A DNA stretch of 64,000 bases, taken from the NCBI GenBank assembly GCA_011634665.1, contig WAEK01000009.1, positions 1,541,501 to 1,605,500 on the forward strand, written 5' to 3'. Numbering within the stretch: position 1 is the first letter of the stretch; each line of letters opens with the position of its first letter. The translations under genes were made by a program, and so were the position numbers. This document shows positions 56,296 to 64,000 of this stretch, piece after piece. The DNA is from Mortierella sp. BCC40632. Lineage: Eukaryota > Mortierellomycota > Mortierellomycetes > Mortierellales > Mortierellaceae. Below the pieces are notes generated by a model that saw nothing but the letters and a program-made list of their open reading frames with translations, was not told where the DNA came from and ran no database searches.

Positions 56296-59200
56296 GCGGC
56301 TCTCGGCCTCTTGTATCCTCGTTCTCTTCTGGTGCTCTTTCACTCCTGTTAGGCCTTACTCGCACGACCGGGGTATCTGGTGTCGAGCTAGATCGCGCCG
56401 TGTTAAAAAGGCGCGGGGAGGGTTCGGTCCGATACTGTTGCAGCGTTGCTCTTGCGTCCTGCTGCTCCCAAACTGTCTATTCGTATAGAAAGAGGGGGAA
56501 GGGAGCGACCAGATGAGTTTTGCTGTTCTGGATGGCGACAAACAACACGCATCCCGGATCCACTGCAATTTGCACCCGTCTCCGTCTGTTCGCAGCGTCC
56601 CGCTGGAGAAGCGCCTCTTCCCCACTCTTTTGCCTCGCTCTCATTCCGCACATTGTAAAATTGGCGGGAAAAGGAAAATACAATAATGAAGCAATCACCA
56701 GGCCTATTGCCGTGGTCATCATACAAACAACCACAGCTTGACAGGCATCTGGCCATGGGACGCACCATTGGCTAGACAAAGGGACGAAAAACAAAAATAA
56801 CGAACTCGGTCAGGGGTAGACCGGCATGTCCATGATATGGGAAGGGTTCGTATGGGACGAAGGCCCTGGAAGAGCGGGACAAGAGGGCCACATGCGGCCA
56901 TCTGCAGGCACCGCAGCGGGTAAAGGAAAGGCAGCCTCCCTCCTCCCCCTCTTCTTCTTCTTCTTCTTCTTCCTCCGTCTCGACTGCCATCGCTGGCCAA
57001 CAAGCTGGGGAAGGGGAGCCGAGGCTGCGAGCCAAAAGAAGAAGCCAGCGCTGTAGACACTCTTTGTTAGAGGTACGGTACTCGTCGAGGGAAGGAGTAA
57101 ACTCCGAGTCTTGCAGGAAACCTTGTTGACTCTAGGAGGTGACACACAACCACAGCTCCCTGCCTGTCCCATCGCCTGTCGTCCAAGCATGCCATTTTGT
57201 CCTCACCAGCCAGTCAGTCCGTCTATCCCCTCCAACCACCACTTCTCCCATACCAGCACGGATGCATCTTGATGCAGACACAGGCCGCTCACACTGGGAA
57301 GAAAAGCGCGTTGCAGGTCCATTCATGCACTGCATGTGTGGATGGACAATCAAGGTTGGACTCAAGGACGGGAAGTGGTGTTCTTCATTTCACCCTCACC
57401 GAGTCAGCCGGCCGTCAGTTCCTTCATTTCCTCCCTGCTCTCCATTCTCTCCACCCCTTTTCCTACACAGATTTGCTTACACACCTCTCTGCAGCAACGC
57501 CCACGTTTCCCCCTCTGCGTTTGGCTCACTCTAGAAGCGCCTTTCCCCCTTTTGTTTCCGTTGTGAGTTCTGCATGGTGAGCTCGGACCTGATGCTTAGG
57601 GAGAAAAAAACTGGTCTATCCGTAGTCTGGTCGCTTCCATCGCTCTCTCTCCTTCCTTGCAACACCGTGCCAATTGCTGGAAAAGCTACTCTTCTTTTTT
57701 TCCATTTCGCACAACCTCTCTGCAACCAACATTTTAGCCTACCTTTTTGGTAAATTACTAGTGCTTGTCGCGGTCGAGCCTCTTTCTATTTTTTTTTTTT
57801 TTTTTTTTTTTTTTTGTCGATATCCACAAACCTGGCAGTTGTCTTTAACAAGTCCTCAAAAGATAAACTGGGTCATTAATCGCAATGGATAGGACGTGCT
57901 TGTCGAAAGCTGGGTGGTGGTCGTTATAACAGATCTGAAGAGAGAGGTTAATATGGTAATCAAGGTGGAGTCGAACACTCCCAAGGCGAGTAGAAGTCTA
58001 GAAGGAGGAGTACGGGAATATTGATATCTCAGCTCACTCTGCTATTTGCTTCCTGTAAATTTCTTCTGTATTGCTTCCCCCTTCCCCATCGTTTTGTTTA
58101 TCCTGACTGTGTCCCGGTACCCACGTCCATGCTGTGGTTGCTGTCCCTATTCCTCCCCGTCCCATTGTAGGACAAAAAAAAAGTATCCATGGAGAGACAC
58201 GCTCAATTTCCATGCAAGTATCTGTCGGTTACTTATTTCTTACTCCGTTCTCCTTTCCTGCAGCTGGGAACCGAGAGCCATGCTCCTATCAAACCAGATC
58301 CTCGTTGGCGACAAATCGCTCGCCTAGCTGCATACTTACATTCTGCTTCTTAGCTCAGGTCATTGACTTGGTCAATTTCAATGGTGCTGCTGAAACTGCT
58401 TCCAAAAGACATGAGCGTACAATACTCCTTTCTTTTCCTAAAAAAAGTGTCGTCGGTTGCTGCGGCCCTGTCTAGTAGCTGCTTTGCCAATGATCTGAAG
58501 TCTCCTGCTTGCCCTAGTCGTTCTGTTTAGAGGGTCGTCTCTCCGGTGGTCCTCTGACAAGCGGTTGCTCCAATGTTCCTCCGAGTTGAATGAAATGTCT
58601 CTGTCGCTCTGTCGGCAGGTTTGTTTTGGGAAAGAAGGGAGAAGAAAAGATAGCGAGAAGAGAGGGGGGGGGGTGTTTGCTGTTCACAATGTAAGGATGG
58701 GGTCGTGAAAGAGGTAGAGAAGAGAGAGAGAGAGAGAGAGAAAGAAAGAGAAGGAAAGATGAAGACAATCCATTACTGTCCGCTCTCATAGGCCATACCT
58801 CTTCTTTTAATTCTGCGGAGCGAGGTTCATCCTACTCTCTCTTTCTCTCTTTCTCTCTCACCGCCAAAAGATGCAAGGGGAAGTTATGAGTGACCCTGGA
58901 TCAGGCCCAGTTCCAAATCAGGGACAGAGACAAAGACAGGGACAGGATCTGAATCAGAAGTATCTCTCTCTCCCTCTCTCTCTCAGCCTTGCTCGAGTTC
59001 CAGGGAGCAGGGTCAAGCATAGTGCAATGGACAGGAGAAAGGGTGGGCAATTGAGCACCCCGCTGCGGATTTAAAGGGTGCGAATAATAAAGGAGTCTGA
59101 GGTGAAGGGGCAGCGGTGGAGAGGAGTGAGGTACGATTGGCACCCGCAAAAGCACAATGAGCAAGAATTCGCAGTGCTTTTCTTGATGCCAAGAGGATCA

Positions 59201-59632
59201 ACGTGGCGAACTGTCGATTTACATGCTCAGACCTCCAAGAATGGGAGCCAAGTCTGTGATAATATATCCCAATCAACCCTAGACCCAGAGGTGCGTGGGT
59301 GCAGTGCCACTGGTTGCAAGAATCGGCGCTTTGGATTGCTTCTCAGTGGCCAGGGTAAAGAGCCGCGGTGACCTTCTTCTTGAAACGATAGTCAAGTAAA
59401 ATGACTCGCCGCCTAAAATAATGTGAGGCGAGGAGGAGGGGGAGGAGGAGAGGGAAGGAGGAGAGGGGAGGAGGAGGAGGGGAAAGATAGACACCCTTGA
59501 AGGAGGTGAGTTCAGAGCTTTCTCTCCCATTCTCTCACTCTCACTCTCACCCCTCTCCTCTCACCCCCGTCTCTTCACTAGGCACGGACTGTTTCAATAG
59601 CTCACTTTTATTTCTGCAAGAACTCGTGTTTT
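56296..59632. other. Intergenic 3.3-kb region, no supported gene
   Basis: The left part is the promoter and possible untranslated exon of the disordered protein gene; an acceptor-like TAACAG at about 56346-56351 and a minus-strand frame at 56356-56620 may belong to a leader exon. Repeats include TTC units (56949-56970), T runs (57788-57816), a GA tract (about 58720-58742), CT tracts (58834-58860, 58965-58986) and a GAGGAGG tract (about 59428-59485). No open frame has a convincing domain or exon structure. Confidence 0.5.
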
Positions 59633-60179
59633 CTAGACAGATCCCACCTCAATCGCATCGTCCATGTCCACCGCGTCCTTAAACACAATAAAGTGGGACT
59701 CCTTGCCTGAAGGTCCCTCTTTGGTCTTCAGATAGACGCAGACATCAACCCCGCACTTGGTAAAAAACTAGATGAGACATCTAGTCGGAATCAGTTTCTC
59801 ATTCCCATTTACCTCCCATGCTTCTCATCGGGACATCTGTTCTACAACTTACCCTGTAATCCTCCAAGTGGTCATGAACGTTCTGGAACTCACGTTCCAG
59901 CCTACTCTCTGTCGTTTCAATGTCAATCTCGTGTGGTTTTTGGGAGTCCTCTTGGTTCAGCTTTTGCACACGCTCTTCGAGCACAGCCCGAATCTCCCGT
60001 AGCAAACCTTGCGTGTAATCAAGATAGCTTTTCCTCCCAAATTCAAACTCGTATAACTTGAATGTCTTGGCCAATGCTTGCATCTCGTCCTCATCCTTAC
60101 ATCGTATCCAATACATGGTGCTGTTTTCCTCGACCTCGTATCCTGCAGTATCCGTGAAGAGCTGCTCGCTATTAAAGCC

Positions 60180-60256
<77 letters not shown>

Positions 60257-60367
60257 AGAGTGGGAGAGTAAGCAAACTGGTGGCTCTTGGGTGAACAGAG
60301 CAATATATGCCATCCTTGGCAAATGAAGTAAGCGTTACCCGAGGGCCAGATCTCGAAAGATGCGCAT
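59633..60367 (-). CDS. TMA19: Translationally controlled tumour protein (TCTP) homologue, divergent
   Basis: Exons on the minus strand: 60367-60339, 60168-59853, 59767-59633 (480 nt, 159 aa). TCTP (yeast TMA19) is a ribosome-associated, stress-responsive cytosolic protein linked to growth control. The splice of the 29-nt first exon gives MRIFRDLALGEQLFTDTAGY, matching the family start (M-I-Y-R/K-D-...-G-D/E-E-L-F-S-D). The helical hairpin appears as SYLDYTQGLLREIRAVLEER and LEREFQNVHDHLEDYRFF. The C-terminal beta-strand reads HFIVFKDAVDMDD, matching the usual F-x-x-F-K-D-G-L-x-x-x-K. Length is close to the family's 165-175 residues. Overall similarity is low, and the loop between strand 2 and the helices is shortened. 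The first intron holds a CT run of about 73 bases just before its acceptor. Alternative ATG at 60488 gives the wrong splice phase. Confidence 0.8.
60182..60254. repeat. GA microsatellite in TCTP intron 1
   Basis: About 36 GA units on the plus strand, CT in gene sense, ending 14 bases before the 3' splice site AG of intron 1. It may act as an extreme polypyrimidine tract. Confidence 0.95.
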
Positions 60368-60410
60368 GTTCGTTTTCTTGTTTGGCTGCGTGGTTGTGGT
60401 CGTGAGAAAC

Positions 60411-60416
<6 letters not shown>

Positions 60417-60449
<33 letters not shown>
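60417..60449. repeat. GA microsatellite in the TCTP leader
   Basis: About 15 GA units on the plus strand, CT in gene sense, 50-83 bases upstream of the TCTP ATG, so within the probable leader or promoter. Confidence 0.9.
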
Positions 60450-60452
<3 letters not shown>

Positions 60453-60557
60453 CCACCAACACCGACGACTACCTCTTTCCAAGATCATTTTTGGTGTTCA
60501 GTTAAAGGCCATCCCGGCCCAAAAAATTATTTATTTGCACATTGTCTGTTTACTCTC

Positions 60558-63278
60558 CTATGAGAGCACCTTTTTGATCTTCTTCCACAGCGAACGCCTC
60601 TTCTCTGTCTTGCCAGTGCTGGAGCGAAGCTCGCCCTTCTCCTGCTGACGTCCTGCTACTTTCTCGGCTCCAGTCTCGTCTTCGCCAACGTTTGCCACTG
60701 TCGTAGTAGTCGAGGATGATGAGCTCGACTTGTGTTTTGACTGTCGCTTCGAATGTCGCGTTGTCACGGTCGCTGCATCTGTCGCTGGAGAATCAGTTGA
60801 GCGGCGCGTCATGGTCGAGGTTGGTGTCGCCGGGACTGCTGTAGCATGGATCTCTGGAGACTGCTGCACCAACACAATCTCGCTTGGATGCACAGGTAGG
60901 ATTCCTGTCGTCAATCGATGAAGTTGATCTGAGTTGATACTAGGTCCTTCAGCAATCGTGATTGACTCTTCGACTGTCGCCACAGCCACTCCATCCTCAA
61001 TGGGCATGGCCATATCGACCTCGGTCGTGATCATGGTTGTCCCTCCCACATCATTCGATGGGCCTTTAGCTGGCTCTTCTACGACAGTCTCCTCAACTTC
61101 AATTACTTCCTTCTGGATCATGCCCTGGATAGTATCCTCAACACTGGTGGCCACTGACTCTTCGAGGATCGTTCCATCTGATGCTTCTATCACCGTCTCA
61201 ACTACGGTCTCTGTCACGGTCTCTGTCAACTCTCCACCAATCGTTGCCGAGATTTCGTCGCGTACTAGCTCACGATCAGTAACGGTTTCAACTGTCTCGA
61301 CTGCATCGGTAGCAGGAGTGTCCAGGGACGGAAGCAGCTCAGATCCCAAGGTCTCAATATAGTTCTCTGGCATTCCATTTTGCTCATTCACTTTGAAGAA
61401 GGGGGTGCCCCACAAACCTTGGCCCAAAGATCGGATGATCTTGTCGTCTTCATCCTCTTCTTCGTCTTCCTTGAGGACAGCGGCTGTCGTTGTAGGCAAT
61501 GGTGCTACAGAATCCTTCTTTTCTTCCTTGTAGTCATCGCCAGTCTCGGTTTCAGTCTCGGTCTCGGTCATGTCTTCCTCTTCCTTGTCAATACTGTCTG
61601 GTTTGGAGGGCTGGTCTGCAAAGTGCTCGGGCAGAGGTAGAGGATCATTGATCGCAAAATAAGGCACACCCCATATACCTCGTCCTAGCTCTCGGATCGT
61701 TGCATCATCCTCAGCTTCCTGTTTCAATCGAGCTTTTTTCTCCTCCTCAGTCTCTTCAGTCTCTGCCTCAGCTTCCGAGGCAGACGTCTGTGTAATCTGT
61801 TGTAGACGTTCCTGGACAGCTTTCTCGACTTCCTCCTCGACTTGATCGTCATCCTCGCCGTCTGCTTCTGCCTGGTCGCTCATGCGATGATCGTAGCGGT
61901 GGCGACACTCCCGATGACGGCTTGCACTGCTCTTGGACCTTGCAGCCGCCTGGGCTTGTGTGAATTGCGAGACTAGATCCTCGACCAGGAGTACATTGTA
62001 GATATTTCCAGCTTGGTCGCGGTCCTGAGCTTGATTAGGGTCTGTCATCCACTCTTCTCCATTCAGTACAAACTTGAACAAGATCTTTCCTTGGATCTTC
62101 TTATCGCCACCATTGGAGCCAGTCGTCTGGGCTTCGGTGACATTCTCGGGGTATTTGGTCAGATCGAGTTCAAACTCTCCTTCAAACCGTGCCAGGGCCT
62201 CGTTCTTGCGAAGGGGGTCCGTTCGTTGCCAGCTATTAAAAGTTCCGGTCACCTGAACCGTCTCAGGGATTGTGGCCTTGAGCTTGGAAGAGGAGGAGGA
62301 AGAGGAGGATGCGGTAGGGAAGGGATAGGTAAACTGAAGAGGAATAGACTTTGGCCTGGGAGAGGATCCAGATCCTGGGTATTCGAGTGCTGCCATAGTT
62401 CCTTGACAGTGGGTACAAGATCTCGACGATCGGTGACTATGGGATCGCCTCGAGTGGGAATGGGAATGTTGCGAATCTGAAGATCGATGTTTCCGTGAAC
62501 AACAATCTGGGTGATGGTGCGAAGATCTTGAGTAGGATGATGAATGACGAGATGAGAGTCTGCCGTCACTCTCGTCGAACTCGATTGCTTGCTTCGGTTG
62601 CTGGTGCTGTGGTTGTGGTTGCTCCTGCTGCTGCTGTTGTTGTTGTTTCTGCTGTTGCTGTTCTTCCAACTGTTGCTGATACTGACGATGATTGCGTCGT
62701 TTGATGTCTTGATGTGGACACCGGGGCTTGATAAACCGGAGCCGAGGAGTCGGGTGCAGCGAGATCTTTAGACAAGTGGCAGCGGGGATGGTAGAGTCGG
62801 GACTGATTCGGTTTGTCAGAGCAGACGAGAAACTTTGGCTACAGGAATGAGAATGCGATCGGTGATGATGTGGATGAGGATGAGGATGGTGTGACGAGGA
62901 TGAGGAAGCTGATGGCGGATGGGACACAGAATGCCTCTTTTGGTGGTGGCTATGACTCCGTTGTGAGGACGACGGTCGTTCACCCGAAGACAGGATCAGA
63001 GACGTTGACGAGGATCCGAGGGCTGTGACAGTGGTGCGCTCGTCGTCGCGCAGAGTTCCAGTCGGTTCTGCTGTTGCAGAGTCTGCTATTTCCACGCTCA
63101 TGCCCAACTGAGGCAGGCTGGTCGGTGCGCCGTTCCCATCTGTGTGACTGATCGGTTCGGGTTCTTCCGTGTAGGAAAGTGATGTGAGCGAGAGAGGAAG
63201 ATATGGTAGGATGGCCTCCAGTGTCCGATGTGACTTGACTACGATTGCAGGCAGCGGTACAAAAATCGAGCAGCTCAT
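60558..63278 (-). CDS. Crp1/Mdg1-like protein with AMPK-beta-type CBM48 domain
   Basis: One long open exon, 906 aa from ATG 63278 to the stop at 60558. A sharp acceptor (TTTTTTACAG) lies just before 63281, so a 5' exon, coding or not, probably exists. M at about 63101 (MSVEIADSATAE) is another possible start. Residues about 338-427 form a CBM48/E-set domain like that of AMPK-beta, Crp1 and Mdg1: VQVTGTFNSWQRTDPL, FEGEFELDL, KILFKFVLNGEEWMTDP and an NVLLVED end. In relatives this domain binds glycogen or, in Crp1, cruciform DNA. Before it are His/Ser-rich and poly-Gln segments. After it is a long acidic, Glu/Thr-rich region holding two copies of a short motif (about 524-553 and 610-645: IRELGRGIWGVPYF and IRSLGQGLWGTPFF). 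The C-terminus is basic (RRSLWKKIKKVL) and might be amphipathic. The function beyond carbohydrate or cruciform-type binding is unknown. Confidence 0.82.
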   Translation of the reverse strand: MSCSIFVPLPAIVVKSHRTLEAILPYLPLSLTSLSYTEEPEPISHTDGNGAPTSLPQLGMSVEIADSATAEPTGTLRDDERTTVTALGSSSTSLILSSGERPSSSQRSHSHHQKRHSVSHPPSASSSSSHHPHPHPHHHRSHSHSCSQSFSSALTNRISPDSTIPAATCLKISLHPTPRLRFIKPRCPHQDIKRRNHRQYQQQLEEQQQQKQQQQQQQEQPQPQHQQPKQAIEFDESDGRLSSRHSSSYSRSSHHHPDCCSRKHRSSDSQHSHSHSRRSHSHRSSRSCTHCQGTMAALEYPGSGSSPRPKSIPLQFTYPFPTASSSSSSSSKLKATIPETVQVTGTFNSWQRTDPLRKNEALARFEGEFELDLTKYPENVTEAQTTGSNGGDKKIQGKILFKFVLNGEEWMTDPNQAQDRDQAGNIYNVLLVEDLVSQFTQAQAAARSKSSASRHRECRHRYDHRMSDQAEADGEDDDQVEEEVEKAVQERLQQITQTSASEAEAETEETEEEKKARLKQEAEDDATIRELGRGIWGVPYFAINDPLPLPEHFADQPSKPDSIDKEEEDMTETETETETGDDYKEEKKDSVAPLPTTTAAVLKEDEEEDEDDKIIRSLGQGLWGTPFFKVNEQNGMPENYIETLGSELLPSLDTPATDAVETVETVTDRELVRDEISATIGGELTETVTETVVETVIEASDGTILEESVATSVEDTIQGMIQKEVIEVEETVVEEPAKGPSNDVGGTTMITTEVDMAMPIEDGVAVATVEESITIAEGPSINSDQLHRLTTGILPVHPSEIVLVQQSPEIHATAVPATPTSTMTRRSTDSPATDAATVTTRHSKRQSKHKSSSSSSTTTTVANVGEDETGAEKVAGRQQEKGELRSSTGKTEKRRSLWKKIKKVLS

Positions 63279-63562
63279 CACCTGTAAAAAACGAAGACAG
63301 GAAACAAAAACAAGAGTCAGCCTTCAACTCCACACACCACACGCGCACATGCAAACATGCAAGCATGCGACGCAGCCCAACACTCAGGCATCAAGTAGGG
63401 GGCGCTCGGAAAAGCGCGGCAACGCCAAAGGAGGCCAGAGGAAGTAAAGATGCATGATTTCGCTACATCTCTCAGGACTGGGGCAAACACATGGATGGGA
63501 AGAGTCGGTGTTCATCGGTGGAGGGAGGGGTAAGCAGATAACCCTGAAGCTAAATACCATTC

Positions 63563-63597
<35 letters not shown>

Positions 63598-64000
63598 CTT
63601 CCTTCGCTCCTCGCTCCACAGCCCCTACCCACTCAAGTCAGTAATGAGATCGGTCCCCGACCCAAGTAGACCAAAAAAAAAGTCTTTCTCTTCGTCGAAC
63701 AACAAAGTCAGTGTGTATTTAGGAGAGTGAGACTTTTATGCTTATCATGGTCAGCCACACATGGAAGAACCTGAAAAGTCACTGGCTTTCCGCCGCCTGA
63801 GGGGAATTTTAGTCGTATGGGAAGCGGAGTAGGGAGATGGGCGCATTCGTGCAGATTTGTTTAAAGGCCAAAGGGGTCGTTAGGGGAAATATGGGTCACG
63901 GTTTGTCGATGAGAAGGACCGAGTGCCCATAAATGGCAAACAAAGAAGCATACAAAGAAGCATATAAAGAAGCATTGGTATGTCCCAAAATAAAACAAAG
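63279..64000. other. Upstream region of the CBM48 gene
   Basis: Probable leader intron and promoter of the minus-strand CBM48 gene. Includes a CT tract (about 63565-63595) and a threefold CAAAGAAGCATA-type tandem repeat (about 63940-63975). No gene is supported. Confidence 0.5.

Noticed and set aside
57961..58000. GAGTCGAACACTCCC resembling an inverted tRNA B-box
   Set aside because: No matching A-box or cloverleaf could be built around it on either strand.

Overview
The window looks like nuclear DNA of an early-diverging filamentous fungus, most likely Mucoromycota and perhaps Mortierellomycotina. That is an inference. It rests on intron-rich genes with GT..AG introns mostly of 75-140 bp, a very long hybrid histidine kinase with a fungal-type sensor domain, long disordered Ser/Pro/Gln/His-rich proteins, very abundant CT/GA and A/T tracts, and fungal families (CWC24, RNase T2, TCTP, bL21m, a Crp1/Mdg1-like CBM48 protein). 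No tRNA, rRNA, CRISPR or prokaryotic operon was found. Exon structures below were read by hand. For all the spliced intact genes, total coding length is a multiple of three and splice junctions restore recognisable motifs.

Layout. 1.15-12.7 kb (+): an 11-exon gene for a 2991-residue dual hybrid histidine kinase (PAS-like - HK1 - REC1 - GAF - HK2 - pseudo-REC - REC2). 13.9-20.4 kb (-): two RNA-processing genes, the splicing factor CWC24 and a 10-exon Mei2-like protein with two RRMs, SR-like, polyproline and RGG regions. 20.4-24.6 kb: gene-poor DNA with a possible frameshifted gag-like remnant and a hAT transposase fragment. 24.6-25.6 kb (-): a secreted RNase T2. 25.6-33.3 kb: gene-poor, with tandem and simple repeats. 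33.3-36.8 kb: a PIF/Harbinger-type transposon with 106-bp terminal inverted repeats, a HARBI1-like transposase and a convergent Myb/SANT-like coiled-coil gene, both frameshifted only at or next to short homopolymers, flanked by two related small repeats. 37.6 kb (+): a small cysteine-rich secreted protein. 40 kb (+): mitochondrial ribosomal protein bL21m. 41.1-63.3 kb: five minus-strand genes, namely a four-TM MARVEL-like protein with a long disordered N-terminus, an unknown glycosylated membrane protein, a 2407-residue disordered protein with a possible Msb1/Mug8 RhoGAP-like domain, a divergent TCTP, and a CBM48/AMPK-beta-like protein.

Functional links are loose, as is usual for a fungal chromosome. 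The most noteworthy items are the dual kinase architecture, the apparently young Harbinger element whose frameshifts conflict with its almost identical TIRs, the small secreted Cys-rich gene next to it, and a duplicated 'IR-LG-G-WG-P-F' motif in the CBM48 protein. None can be called new without database searches.
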